From Candidatus Nitrotoga sp. BS (GTDB taxonomy: Bacteria; Pseudomonadota; Gammaproteobacteria; Burkholderiales; Gallionellaceae), in contig NZ_CAKMLL010000058.1 of the NCBI RefSeq assembly GCF_927797785.1, forward strand, positions 1-47,191: DNA of 47,191 bases. The letters run 5' to 3'. The notes under the pieces were generated by a model. The model searched no databases. It had not been told where the DNA came from and was given only the letters and a program-made list of their open reading frames with translations. Below, piece after piece: positions 36,940 through 45,717 of the stretch (position 1 is its first letter; every line of letters begins with the position of its first letter). A program made the position numbers and the translations under genes.

Positions 36940-37323
36940 GTGATTTTGGGTATAGGAACTGATATTGTGGCTTATTCGCGCATTGAGGCAGTACATGCTA
37001 GTTATGGCGAGCGCTTCGCACAGCGTGTGTTGAGTCAGCAGGAATTATCGGAGTATCGCGTTCATACCTACCCTGTACGCCTACTGATGAAACGCTTCGC
37101 CGCCAAGGAAGCACTAGCCAAGGCGATAGGCAGTGGCCTGCGTTATCCCGTGAACTTGCATAAAATTAGCGTGATACACGATGCTTTTGGCAAACCAATA
37201 TTTGAATTTGATGTGGAATTGGCTGCACACCTGATGCAATTGGGATTGACACGCCACCATCTAACTATCAGTGATGACCATGATCTTGCTGTGGCATTCG
37301 TGATTTTAGAAAAAGATGATTAA
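36940..37323 (+). CDS. acpS: Holo-[acyl-carrier-protein] synthase AcpS
   Basis: It transfers 4'-phosphopantetheine from CoA to acyl carrier protein. The 127 aa begin with GTG at 36940 (VILGIGTDIVAYSRIEAV), where the Asp of GTDIV binds Mg, and continue to RFAAKEALAKAIG, whose Glu is the second ligand. The start is supported by GGAAG upstream and by the conserved first residues. It follows pdxJ by 20 nt. Confidence 0.96.
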   Translation: MILGIGTDIVAYSRIEAVHASYGERFAQRVLSQQELSEYRVHTYPVRLLMKRFAAKEALAKAIGSGLRYPVNLHKISVIHDAFGKPIFEFDVELAAHLMQLGLTRHHLTISDDHDLAVAFVILEKDD

Positions 37324-37464
37324 GCGTTAAATTGTGAAGGCAAGTGCTCCAATTCGATATTTCCACCAAGGGAAAAGGTCAGCCATTTAAAGATTTTTGG
37401 TTCAGACCTTCCGGATTCTACCTTCGCAGAAATGACATACGTAAATTTCATTAGGAGACATTGA

Positions 37465-38514
37465 ATGGGAATCGGCCCGTGCATGCTGGATATCGCAGGA
37501 CTTACTCTTACTGCGGAAGATGAGGCACGTTTACGTCATCCACTAGTGGGTGGTGTGATTTTGTTTGCGCGTAATTACGCATCTTCGCGCCAGCTTGCCC
37601 AGCTGTCAGCCAGCATTCATGCCCTGCGTTCTCCACCGCTATTGATTGCTGTAGATCATGAGGGTGGGCGAGTACAACGTTTTGTCGATGGTTTTACGCG
37701 CATCCCGGCGATGCGCGAGCTGGGCAATATTTGGGATGAACATCCGCGCCGTGCCAAGCATCTGGCGCAGCAGGTAGGCTATGTGCTGGCAGCAGAACTG
37801 CGTGCTTGTGGCGTGGATTTCAGCTTTACCCCAGTATTAGACATAGATTTTGGCCTCAGCAAAGTGATTGGTGACCGAGCCTTTCATTCCGAGCCGCAAG
37901 CAGTAGCCGAACTGGCGCATAGCCTGTTGCTGGGACTTAAGCAGGGTGGCATGTCTACCGTGGGCAAGCATTTTCCTGGACACGGCTATGTGCATGCTGA
38001 TTCGCATCTGGAAATTCCGATAGATGAGCGCAGCTATACCGACATTGAATTGTGCGATCTGATTCCATTTCGTCAAATGGTGAATTACGGTCTGACTGCG
38101 GTCATGCCCGCACACGTGATTTATCCCAAGGTGGACAAACATCCAGCGGGATTTTCAAAAATATGGTTGAAAGATATTCTGCGCGGTGAGTTGGGCTTCA
38201 GCGGATGTATCTTTAGTGACGACCTTAGTATGGAAGGTGCCACGGTAGCAGGCGGCATCCTGCAACGTGCAGAGGCGGCGTTGCAGGCCGGTTGTGATAT
38301 GGTGCTGGTATGCAACCAGCCGTCTTTGGCAGATGAATTGCTGGTTGGACTAAAGTGGGACATGCCAGTGACCAGCAAAGCGCGCCTCCTGCAGATGCGA
38401 GGCCACTATCATTCCGATACGTTGGTGCAATTGCATGAGCAAGCAGGATTTATGAAGGCCGTCCATGAGATCGCTGCTATAGGCCCTGGCACCGCAGAAC
38501 TACCGTTTGCCTAG
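37465..38514 (+). CDS. nagZ: Beta-N-acetylhexosaminidase NagZ
   Basis: A cytoplasmic family 3 glycoside hydrolase that removes GlcNAc from anhydro-muropeptides during cell-wall recycling. The 349 aa contain [18 protein letters not shown], the loop with the catalytic His-Asp, and the nucleophile Asp in [10 protein letters not shown]. The early [10 protein letters not shown] motif binds substrate. An AGGAG precedes ATG 37465. It is separated from acpS by 141 bp and ends the housekeeping block, with the quorum-sensing genes beginning 150 bp later. Confidence 0.96.
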   Translation: MGIGPCMLDIAGLTLTAEDEARLRHPLVGGVILFARNYASSRQLAQLSASIHALRSPPLLIAVDHEGGRVQRFVDGFTRIPAMRELGNIWDEHPRRAKHLAQQVGYVLAAELRACGVDFSFTPVLDIDFGLSKVIGDRAFHSEPQAVAELAHSLLLGLKQGGMSTVGKHFPGHGYVHADSHLEIPIDERSYTDIELCDLIPFRQMVNYGLTAVMPAHVIYPKVDKHPAGFSKIWLKDILRGELGFSGCIFSDDLSMEGATVAGGILQRAEAALQAGCDMVLVCNQPSLADELLVGLKWDMPVTSKARLLQMRGHYHSDTLVQLHEQAGFMKAVHEIAAIGPGTAELPFA

Positions 38515-38664
38515 TTGAGATTTATCCGAACATATGGGTACAGTAATCTACAGGGTGTGAGGTTTAAAATAATAACCCGTCATTATGCATACCATGTTGT
38601 AACGGTGGATTAAATGAGTAAAAAGTATGCACCTACTGAGTAGTAATAAGCGAGGAGAAAAAGC

Positions 38665-39393
38665 ATGTCTGATTTGGATTTGTTTGAACCATTGCTCAAT
38701 TGTGGCACAGTCGAAGAATTGCATACCACAACAGCTAGCATTGCTGGCCAGCTAGGCTTCGACCATTTTATTTACGGGGTGCAGGTGAACACTTCACTTA
38801 CTCGACCTTACCAATTCATTCTAAATGGATATCCTAAGGAATGGCGCGCTCGTTACGTTGAACATAATTATCAAGAAGTAGATCCTACATACAGTCATTG
38901 TATAACTAGAAGACGGGCTATTCCCGTTATTTGGGACAGTCGAGTGTTTACTGGCGACAAAGCAGCTAAAATGAGAAACGAGTCAAAAGAGTTTGGTTTG
39001 CAGTGCGGTGCAAGCTTTGCTGTCCACGGCGGTCACGGTGAAGCTGCGATGTTGAGTCTTGCTTCTTCCCAAGATACCAGTAAAGCTGAACAGAATATCG
39101 TTTCTATCATAGGGAAGTCTCAATTATTGGCATGCTATTTACATGAGGCAACTCAGCGCATAGTCCTGAGTAAGGGGTCGCTTTTGTTGACAAAAATGGA
39201 GCTTACTCTTCGGGAAAAAGAGTGTCTTCTGTGGGCGGCTGAAGGAAAAACTGGGGGTGAAATAGCCGACATACTGAAAATTACGGAGCGTACCGTGACT
39301 TTTCATCTACAAAATGCAGGCAACAAAATGGGAGCATCCAACCGTCAACATGCAATTGCCCGTGCTATTTCGATGGGACTTATCGCTCCCTGA
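38665..39393 (+). CDS. LuxR-family acyl-homoserine lactone receptor
   Basis: A quorum-sensing transcription factor of 242 aa. The autoinducer-binding domain (residues about 15-165) keeps the pocket residues W60, Y64, D73, P74 and W90, aligned with the TraR/LuxR invariants. The C-terminal GerE-type helix-turn-helix (about 176-240) reads LTLREKECLLWAAEGKTG, then ITERTVTFHLQNA. GAGGAG precedes ATG 38665. The cognate synthase gene lies 292 bp downstream on the same strand. With an intact pocket it should bind an acyl-HSL and act on the lux box before luxI. Which acyl chain cannot be told. Confidence 0.94.
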   Translation: MSDLDLFEPLLNCGTVEELHTTTASIAGQLGFDHFIYGVQVNTSLTRPYQFILNGYPKEWRARYVEHNYQEVDPTYSHCITRRRAIPVIWDSRVFTGDKAAKMRNESKEFGLQCGASFAVHGGHGEAAMLSLASSQDTSKAEQNIVSIIGKSQLLACYLHEATQRIVLSKGSLLLTKMELTLREKECLLWAAEGKTGGEIADILKITERTVTFHLQNAGNKMGASNRQHAIARAISMGLIAP

Positions 39394-39411
39394 ATTTTGT
39401 TTGACAGCGGA

Positions 39412-39440
39412 TTCACGTGGTAAGTGATCGTTGCTATACT
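39412..39440 (+). promoter_or_regulatory. Possible sigma-70 promoter in the luxR-luxI gap
   Basis: TTCACG at 39412-39417, a 17-bp spacer and TATACT at 39435-39440. It overlaps a 7-bp inverted repeat GGTAAGT (39419-39425) / ACTTACC (39454-39460). It could give a basal luxI transcript upstream of the lux box. Moderate matches only. Confidence 0.25.
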
Positions 39441-39602
39441 CGAACCCAACAGAACTTACCCAATTTAATGGGTGTATCAAATTGTTCAACCTACTAGATG
39501 CCGTGAACGGCACATTTCTCCCTTTCTATTCCAAAGCAATACTCATCGCTTAACTCTAGAAGCTTTTCCAACTAAAGCTTGCAGCCACAAATCGCTATTT
39601 TA

Positions 39603-39622
39603 CCCTGTAATATTTTACAGCT
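39603..39622 (+). promoter_or_regulatory. lux box upstream of luxI
   Basis: CCCTGTAATATTTTACAGCT is a 20-bp dyad with a perfect CTGTAA/TTACAG core. It matches the Vibrio fischeri lux box at 14 of 20 positions by my count. It is centred about 73 bp before the luxI ATG, which fits a LuxR-dependent promoter with its start near 39655. It is very likely the LuxR target and the basis of positive autoregulation of luxI. Confidence 0.8.
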
Positions 39623-39685
39623 ATCTAGCCGTTGAGATACGTAGTCTCATTGCTTCTGTCATCCACTAACGACAGAGGGAATAAA

Positions 39686-40300
39686 ATGAGTCAAATAATG
39701 CTTGCGCAACATGGAGATGGGTCTTTAGACAATCAAGCGGCGCTGGGAATGTACCGTCTTAGGCACGAAGTCTTTCATGACCGACTGGGATGGGATGTTA
39801 ATAGTGACAACGGAATGGAACACGACGAGTTTGACGAAGCAAACCCTGTATATGTACTGGCAAAAGATGAAGAGAACGAGGTACGGGGTTGCTGGCGATT
39901 ACTGCCTACTACCGGTCCAAATATGTTAAGAGATACCTTTCCTCAGCTTTTGCATGGGCAGCCGGCCCCTCAACAAACTGCTGTGTGGGAATTAAGTCGA
40001 TTTGCAATATCAAGTAGCAAATTGGATAGTAGTGGCTTTGGGCTCAGTAATACTCCTATCCAGATGATCCAGGCAGCTGTGAGGTTCGCTCAAAAAAATG
40101 GAATAGAGCGTTATGTTTCGGTTACTAGTGTGGCTGTTGAGCGTATGTTTCGCAAGCTGGGAGTCAGCATAATTAGACTAGGTGATCCCATAAAAATAGG
40201 TACTGTTTTAACAGTAGCTGTTGCGTTAGAAATTGACGAGATAACCGAATTTGCATTGTTCGGCACCTTGCCCGAGCATGCACATAGGCTAGCCGCATGA
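39686..40300 (+). CDS. Acyl-homoserine-lactone synthase (LuxI family)
   Basis: It makes an acyl-homoserine lactone from S-adenosylmethionine and an acyl-ACP. The 204 aa keep all the family invariants: R26, F30, W36 (MYRLRHEVFHDRLGW), D47 and D50 (HDEFD), R71 (RGCWRLLPTT), E102 and R105 (WELSRF). ATG 39686 was chosen over an upstream 39632 reading because AGAGGG lies six bases before it and the N-terminus then fits the family. The stop overlaps the next gene as ATGA. It is preceded by a lux box at 39603-39622. The chain length of the signal is not predictable by eye. Confidence 0.95.
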   Translation: MSQIMLAQHGDGSLDNQAALGMYRLRHEVFHDRLGWDVNSDNGMEHDEFDEANPVYVLAKDEENEVRGCWRLLPTTGPNMLRDTFPQLLHGQPAPQQTAVWELSRFAISSSKLDSSGFGLSNTPIQMIQAAVRFAQKNGIERYVSVTSVAVERMFRKLGVSIIRLGDPIKIGTVLTVAVALEIDEITEFALFGTLPEHAHRLAA

Positions 40301-40746
40301 ATATTCTGTTACTCGGTGAAGTATCAGGCACCCGTCGCGTTTTGAATAAGTTGCTGGAAAAATCGAAGCATCGGTTAGTCCAGCAAGCATGGGAAAATAT
40401 GTCTGAGCCAGATTTGGAACAATACGACATGGTGTTGGTAGATGGTAATGTTTACGATTGCTCGCAGCAAGCGCGTTTGCTGGAATGGGTGCGTGAGGCT
40501 AGGCGCCTCTTTCCAGACCTGCCGATAGCGGCATTAAATTACGTGGGTACTCCTACAAAGCCTGAAAACGCAGAGTTTGGTATGGCCAACCATTCCTGCG
40601 GGGTTTCCGAATCTGGTGACGGGGTCTGGAGCATGCGCTGCCGCTTGAAGGAGCTTGCCTTAAGTGAAACCGCCGCTTTACTGCGCGATGCATGTGAGCG
40701 TCAGCCTCTGGAGCCATTTGTTTTTGAATACTCGGGGCAAGGTTGA
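40297..40746 (+). CDS. Unknown protein translationally coupled to luxI
   Basis: I do not recognise this 149-aa protein. Its start overlaps the luxI stop by 4 nt and a terminator follows it, so it is the second gene of the luxI transcript. The pattern is like an alpha/beta receiver fold: a first strand MNILLLGE, then YDMVLVDGNVYD where a receiver would have its phospho-Asp strand, and LFPDLPIAALNY resembling the fourth strand. Key receiver residues (the early acidic pair, the late Lys) are not evident, so at best it is a pseudo-receiver. The C-terminal part (residues about 105-149) is charged and helical. It is cytosolic, with no signal peptide. A role in controlling the synthase or the signal is inferred from context only. 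Confidence 0.75.
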   Translation: MNILLLGEVSGTRRVLNKLLEKSKHRLVQQAWENMSEPDLEQYDMVLVDGNVYDCSQQARLLEWVREARRLFPDLPIAALNYVGTPTKPENAEFGMANHSCGVSESGDGVWSMRCRLKELALSETAALLRDACERQPLEPFVFEYSGQG

Positions 40747-40772
40747 TATACGGAGAGTTTCAATGGACGCAT

Positions 40773-40803
40773 AGCGGGTTGGTCAAGTAAACCCGCTTTA
40801 CTT
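40773..40803 (+). terminator. Intrinsic terminator after the luxI operon
   Basis: AGCGGGTT at 40773-40780 pairs perfectly with AACCCGCT at 40790-40797, with a 9-nt loop, followed by TTACTTC. It lies 27 nt past the stop of the luxI-coupled gene. The T-tail is short. Confidence 0.6.
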
Positions 40804-40998
40804 CAGTTACATAGCTGGAACTGGAAACAGCTTAGACTTTCTATTAAATATTTATAACTACCCCACCAGCAGCGTGCTTTGAATCACCTGACGCTCATCT
40901 GGTCATTGTATAAATGGTATATAGAAGAACATCTATATGTTAGGCGTATCTATAAGCAGGTGAGACTTGATAATTAACCAAGATAATGAGTGATATTA

Positions 40999-42807
40999 AT
41001 GCAGGATTTACCTAACTCCGATCAAAAAAATTATCCAGATGCCTCAAACAACAAACCAATTCATTCAGTTTCCGAGCAAGAGAGCAATGGTGTGCGTGAA
41101 AAGGAGAGGCAACTCAGGTTATTCGCGCATATATTCGATAGCGTAAATGAAGGCATAATCGTCACCGATGGCGGCAAAAACATGTTGTTTATTAACCCAG
41201 CTTTTTCCACTATTACCGGTTACAGCGCTAATGATTTGATAGGCAAAAACCTGAACCTGTTACATCTTGACTTGATGGACGACGCGTTTAACCATGAGAC
41301 ATGGCGCAGCATTAACGAAATCGGAAGCTGGCAGGGTGAGGTTGTCGGCCGGCGAAAAAACAATGAAAATTACGCCGAGTTTTTGAGTATCAGCACAATG
41401 AAGAACGAACTCGGTGAGGTCAGCTATTATGTTGGCGTTTTTTCTGACATCAGTGAGCGTAAGGCGGCAGAAGAACGCGTGGCTTATGTTGTGCTGCATG
41501 ATTTTCTCACCAATCTGCCCAATGCTTTGCTTTTACAAGATCGTTTAGTGCAGGCTATTTGCCATGCTGGCCGCGAGAATCACAAAGTGGCTGTCATGTG
41601 TCTTGATCTGGATCATTTCAAAGTTATTAACGACATGCTCGGTCACCTTGTCGGCGATAAGCTATTGCAAGAGGTTGCCCGACGAATTAGCAATGTGAGT
41701 CGCGTTAGCGATACAGTAAGCAGGCGGGGTGGGGACGAGTTCGTTATTTTACTGCCGGATTTGGAAGCTGTGGACGATGCCGCCGTTATTGCGGCTAAGC
41801 TGATAAATGCCATCTCTCATCCGTGCATAATAGATGGCAACGAAATCAAAATAACCACTAGCATCGGCATCAGTATATTTCCTGAAGATGGATGCGATGA
41901 AGATTGCTTGATTAAATATGCTGATGCTGCAATGTACCACGCTAAAAAAAATGGGCGCAACAATTATCAGTTTTTTACTAATGAAATGAATCAGCTTGCG
42001 CTTGAACGCATGTCGATCGAACGAAAACTGCGTCATGCATTAGAACGCCAGGAATTCTGTTTACATTACCAGCCTCAGGTGGAGTTGCGCAGTGGTCGTA
42101 TCATTGGTGTAGAAGCATTGCTGCGATGGAATAACCCAGAGACTGGGATGATTCTACCAGGGCGTTTCATTGCCATCGCGGAAGAAAACGGTTTGATTAT
42201 TCCGATCGGCGAGTGGGTATTGCGTGAGGCTTGTCGGCAGAACCGTGAATGGCGCATGTTAGGGTTGCCAGAAATTACTATGGCAGTGAACCTATCGACA
42301 GTGCAGTTTCGCCAAAATGACTTTGGCGAAATGATTAAGGCTATTTTATGTGAATATGGTCTCGATCCGTCTGCTCTTGAACTGGAAATTACCGAGGGCG
42401 CTGTCATGCACAATGCCGAAGCATCAATTGCACTGTTAGTGGAACTAAAGGCAATGGGACTGAAACTTTCAGTGGACGATTTCGGCACTGGCTATTCCAG
42501 CTTGAGTTATCTCAAGCGTTTTCCTATCGATAAGCTTAAAATTGATCAATCATTCGTGCGCGATATAGTCGTTGACTCGGACGATGCTGTGATTGTCAGT
42601 ACGATCATTAATATGGCGCGTACCCTTAAGTTGAAGGTGATCGCTGAGGGAGTGGAAACTGCAGAGCAGCTGTCATTCCTAAAACGTCAGGAGTGCGATG
42701 AGGTGCAAGGCTATTATTTCAATAAACCGATGACTCCAGAAAAAATTAGCAAATTGCTGGCATCTGGGCATGAGGAGGATAGTCAGTGGTCATATGAATT
42801 GCGATAA
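40999..42807 (+). CDS. PAS-GGDEF-EAL protein, cyclic-di-GMP synthase/phosphodiesterase
   Basis: A cytoplasmic signalling protein of 602 aa. A PAS domain (residues about 40-155, NMLFINPAFSTITGYS) is followed by a GGDEF domain with an intact GGDEF at 244-248 and an RVSD inhibitory site five residues before it (R235, D238). The EAL domain has EAL at 372-374, ELEITEG, DDFGTGYSSLSYLKRF and AEGVET. Both catalytic motifs are complete, so either activity is possible; which one dominates is unknown. No membrane segment is seen. ATG 40999 was chosen; a GTG three codons earlier is also open. It is transcribed alone, 252 bp after the luxI operon. Confidence 0.95.
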   Translation: MQDLPNSDQKNYPDASNNKPIHSVSEQESNGVREKERQLRLFAHIFDSVNEGIIVTDGGKNMLFINPAFSTITGYSANDLIGKNLNLLHLDLMDDAFNHETWRSINEIGSWQGEVVGRRKNNENYAEFLSISTMKNELGEVSYYVGVFSDISERKAAEERVAYVVLHDFLTNLPNALLLQDRLVQAICHAGRENHKVAVMCLDLDHFKVINDMLGHLVGDKLLQEVARRISNVSRVSDTVSRRGGDEFVILLPDLEAVDDAAVIAAKLINAISHPCIIDGNEIKITTSIGISIFPEDGCDEDCLIKYADAAMYHAKKNGRNNYQFFTNEMNQLALERMSIERKLRHALERQEFCLHYQPQVELRSGRIIGVEALLRWNNPETGMILPGRFIAIAEENGLIIPIGEWVLREACRQNREWRMLGLPEITMAVNLSTVQFRQNDFGEMIKAILCEYGLDPSALELEITEGAVMHNAEASIALLVELKAMGLKLSVDDFGTGYSSLSYLKRFPIDKLKIDQSFVRDIVVDSDDAVIVSTIINMARTLKLKVIAEGVETAEQLSFLKRQECDEVQGYYFNKPMTPEKISKLLASGHEEDSQWSYELR

Positions 42808-43035
42808 TAACGGTGTAGCTGGTGTCTTGCTTGTCTAGGCCATTTTTACTCAGTTAGCCAAGGTGGGAGGTGTCAGAAATCAACATTGTGCCAATTCTCG
42901 GGTACTCAACCCTTTTCCCGTTACTGGCTTGGCCGCCAGTTCTCGAAATTCTGCTGCATATCACTTTAGGTATTTTTTACTTCATTTGGCACATCCCTCT
43001 CTAGTTTAATGTTGACGGGATCTATTAGGAACGGT

Positions 43036-43857
43036 ATGCATGAAATAAAACCTGGCCAATCAATTGATCTACTGAAAGAGCTGCATATTCTCACTCGAGA
43101 TGGGAAAATGAATCAAGATTCCCGACGCAAGCTTAAGCAGGTTTATCACCTCTATCAATTCATTGAACCATTGCTGCAGGAAATCAGGCAAGATCACCAT
43201 AACATTCAACTGGTGGATCACGGGGCAGGCAAGTCGTATCTGGGCTTTATCCTTTACGATCTATTTTTCAAGACGCTGAAAGATGCATCGCGTATTTACG
43301 GCATCGAAACACGTGATGATTTGATCAAATACTCTCAAGAGTTGGCGTCAAGGCTAAATTTTACAGGTATGTCATTCCTCAATCTATCGGTAGAGCAATC
43401 TATTGAATCAGAGCTTTTGCCCGTCAAGGTGAATGTGGTCACAGCGCTCCATGCGTGCAATACAGCTACTGACGACGCCATACGCTTTGCGTTGAAAAAA
43501 AATGCTAAATTTATCGTCTTGGTGCCATGCTGCCAAGCAGAAGTAGCAGCCGTTCTAAGAAAAAATAAAGGCAATAATCTGTCGAAAAATGTTTTGACAG
43601 AGCTTTGGCGTCATCCTATCCATACTCGAGAATTTGGCAGCCACATTACCAACGTACTGCGCTGTTTGCAATTGGAGGCTCACGGTTACCAGGTGACTGT
43701 GACTGAGCTAGTGGGTTGGGAACATTCGATGAAAAATGAACTTATCATCGCGAATTTTAAAAACTTGCCATGCAACCGTCCGACTGAGCGATTAAAGGAG
43801 GTGCTGCACACTCTGGGGTTGGAAGAAATGAATGGTCGTTTCTTTACGAGGGAATAG
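43036..43857 (+). CDS. Methyltransferase-like protein (METTL25 / methyltransf_32 type)
   Basis: A class I SAM-dependent methyltransferase fold, 273 aa from ATG 43036 (AGGA six bases upstream; an ATG nine codons earlier has no ribosome-binding site). The SAM-binding strand is QLVDHGAGKSYLGFILYDLF (about residues 58-77), then IYGIETRDDL. Next come ALHACNTATDDAI (138-149) and VPCCQAE (163-169), the HxC and PCC motifs of the METTL25/methyltransf_32 group. The substrate is not established for bacterial members; RNA or protein is likely. It is a single gene between the signalling patch and the rpsF operon. Confidence 0.75.
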   Translation: MHEIKPGQSIDLLKELHILTRDGKMNQDSRRKLKQVYHLYQFIEPLLQEIRQDHHNIQLVDHGAGKSYLGFILYDLFFKTLKDASRIYGIETRDDLIKYSQELASRLNFTGMSFLNLSVEQSIESELLPVKVNVVTALHACNTATDDAIRFALKKNAKFIVLVPCCQAEVAAVLRKNKGNNLSKNVLTELWRHPIHTREFGSHITNVLRCLQLEAHGYQVTVTELVGWEHSMKNELIIANFKNLPCNRPTERLKEVLHTLGLEEMNGRFFTRE

Positions 43858-44040
43858 TAGTCATTGCTGAAATCTTTTATTTAACATGCATCAATCTTGT
43901 CCGATAATTCGCTCGATTTAACAGATTACGTTTCCAAAGATTACACTCCACTGATCTATTCCGGCAGATTAAATGGATAAATAATGCATTTTTTAAAAAA
44001 TTTTAGATTGGTGCAGCAAGCTTATAAACAAGGCTTTTGC

Positions 44041-44068
44041 TTGACCTGACTGGTTATTTCGCTATAAT
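44041..44068 (+). promoter_or_regulatory. Sigma-70 promoter of the rpsF-priB-rpsR-rplI operon
   Basis: TTGACC at 44041-44046, a 16-bp spacer and a perfect TATAAT at 44063-44068, about 70 bp before the rpsF start. This leaves a leader of about 60 nt with AAAGGAG before the ATG. Confidence 0.75.
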
Positions 44069-44136
44069 CACGCTCCCTCAAACCCTTGCTCCACTGTTAC
44101 GCATGACGGGGGGCTTTAAATCCAAAAGGAGAATCA

Positions 44137-44547
44137 ATGCGACATTACGAAATTATATTCATTGTGCATCCCGACCAGAGCGAGCAGGTTCCCGCTATGA
44201 TTGAGCGATACCGTGCTCTGGTTACGGCCAAGAATGGCTTGATCCATCGCTTGGAAGACTGGGGTCGCCGTCAGTTGGCCTACCCAATCCAAAAAATTCA
44301 CAAAGCGCATTATGTGCTAATGAATATTGAATGCAGTCAGGAAGTTTTGGACGAAATGGAACATGCATTCAAGTTTAACGATGCTGTGCTACGCCACTTG
44401 ACTATCAAAATTAAATCTGCTGTAACAAATCCTTCTGCGATGATGAGGGATGAAAAGTCGCGTTCGATAACCGGTCCGGCGTCAGGATCAGGTCAGGCTC
44501 CTCAGGTTGAAGTAGTTGTCCCAGCTGAAGTTGCTTCGGTTGCTTGA
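44137..44547 (+). CDS. rpsF: 30S ribosomal protein S6
   Basis: The small-subunit protein that pairs with S18 on the platform. The 136 aa start [18 protein letters not shown] and contain [16 protein letters not shown], the family hallmark. The C-terminal tail is longer than in E. coli and rich in Ser, Pro and Val. AAAGGAG precedes the ATG. Its stop touches the priB start codon directly. Confidence 0.98.
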   Translation: MRHYEIIFIVHPDQSEQVPAMIERYRALVTAKNGLIHRLEDWGRRQLAYPIQKIHKAHYVLMNIECSQEVLDEMEHAFKFNDAVLRHLTIKIKSAVTNPSAMMRDEKSRSITGPASGSGQAPQVEVVVPAEVASVA

Positions 44548-44850
44548 TTGAATGGTGCTTGTAATCGGCTTTCCGTTGGTGGAGAACTTGTCGAAATAGA
44601 TGGTTTGCGATACACCCCGGCTGGGGTAGCGCGGGTCGTATTAAAAATTCGTCATGCATCAACGCAACTAGAGGCTGGCATAGCGCGTCAGGTTCAGTGC
44701 GATATCCCGGCTTTGGCTCTTGGTGCAGCTGCCCAGCAAGCTAACAGTTTGCAACTTGGGCAGCGGGTAAGAGCAGAAGGTTTTTTGGCTCAGCGCAGTT
44801 TCCGCATCACACAACTTGTGCTGCACATTGATAACATTACATTAGAATAA
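44548..44850 (+). CDS. priB: Primosomal replication protein N (PriB)
   Basis: A small OB-fold single-strand DNA-binding protein of the replication-restart primosome, 100 aa. The start is TTG at 44548, immediately after the rpsF stop TGA, giving (M)[15 protein letters not shown], which fits the first OB strand. The region [18 protein letters not shown] is characteristic of betaproteobacterial PriB. No ATG start retains the first strand. Its place between rpsF and rpsR confirms the call. Confidence 0.92.
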   Translation: MNGACNRLSVGGELVEIDGLRYTPAGVARVVLKIRHASTQLEAGIARQVQCDIPALALGAAAQQANSLQLGQRVRAEGFLAQRSFRITQLVLHIDNITLE

Positions 44851-44860
44851 GGGGCACAGT

Positions 44861-45130
44861 ATGGCTCGTGTTTTTAAGAAAAAAGATGACAAGAAGAGTA
44901 ACTCTTCGCGTCAATTGTTCAAACGCCGCAAATTTTGCCGCTTCACCGCAGACAAAATTGCAGAGGTAGATTACAAAGATTTGAATATACTCAAGGAATT
45001 TATTGCCGAGAACGGCAAGGTTATTCCGGCACGTATTACAGGCACTAAATCGCGTTTCCAGCGCCAATTGGGCGTTGCAATCAAGCGTGCAAGATTCTTG
45101 GCGTTGCTGCCTTACACAGATTTGCATTAA
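44861..45130 (+). CDS. rpsR: 30S ribosomal protein S18
   Basis: The S6 partner on the 30S platform. The 89 aa include a lysine-rich N-terminus, then [19 protein letters not shown], and end with [19 protein letters not shown] and LLPYTDLH. It lies 10 nt after priB and 10 nt before rplI, in the standard order. Confidence 0.98.
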   Translation: MARVFKKKDDKKSNSSRQLFKRRKFCRFTADKIAEVDYKDLNILKEFIAENGKVIPARITGTKSRFQRQLGVAIKRARFLALLPYTDLH

Positions 45131-45140
45131 GGAGTAGAAC

Positions 45141-45596
45141 ATGCAAGTGATACTTATGGAAAAATTGGTAAACCTTGGACAATTGGGTGACATAGTCAAT
45201 GTTAAAAATGGCTATGCACGTAACTTTCTGATTCCACAAGGCAAGGCCAAGCGTGCGACTGAGGGAAATAAGGCTGACTTTGCAGTTCGTCGTCTTGAAC
45301 TGGAAGCTGCAGAGCAAGCCAAGGTGGCAGAAGCTCAGGCACGTGCTGAGAAGTATAGCGGACTGACTGTGCAAATCGTACAAAAAGCCGGGGTTGACGG
45401 TAAATTGTTCGGTTCCGTGACCAATGCCGATATCGTTGAGGCGTTGGCACTGCAAGGTTTTACTGTGGAAAAAACTCAAGTGCGCATGTCGGCGGGACAT
45501 ATAAAACAAGTTGGCGATTATCCAGTCAGCATCGCGTTGCACACTGATGTGATATCCAATATTACAGTCTCGGTGCTGGGCGAGCACAAGGCGTAG
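45141..45596 (+). CDS. rplI: 50S ribosomal protein L9
   Basis: The elongated two-domain large-subunit protein at the base of the L1 stalk. The 151 aa start [19 protein letters not shown], with [16 protein letters not shown], the family signature, then the long connecting helix and the C-terminal domain. AAGGAG precedes the ATG. A strong terminator follows the stop, so it ends the operon. Confidence 0.98.
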   Translation: MQVILMEKLVNLGQLGDIVNVKNGYARNFLIPQGKAKRATEGNKADFAVRRLELEAAEQAKVAEAQARAEKYSGLTVQIVQKAGVDGKLFGSVTNADIVEALALQGFTVEKTQVRMSAGHIKQVGDYPVSIALHTDVISNITVSVLGEHKA

Positions 45597-45620
45597 TCCT
45601 TTCCCGCATTGTTGTTAATA

Positions 45621-45655
45621 AAACAGAGCTGGCAACAGCTCTGTTTTATTTTTTG
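45621..45655 (+). terminator. Intrinsic terminator of the rpsF-rplI operon
   Basis: AAACAGAGCT at 45621-45630 pairs perfectly with AGCTCTGTTT at 45637-45646, loop GGCAAC, followed by a T-rich tail (TATTTTTT). It is a textbook intrinsic terminator 24 nt after the rplI stop. Confidence 0.9.
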
Positions 45656-45717
45656 GTGGCAGTAATTTTCTCGGTGATAGAATGCCACAGCTAGTTTTTG
45701 ACCAATAACTCGGCATT

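Noticed and set aside
39499-39512. Perfect palindrome TGCCGT-GA-ACGGCA between luxR and luxI
   Set aside because: The loop is too small for a terminator, and the sequence does not resemble a lux box; no role can be supported.
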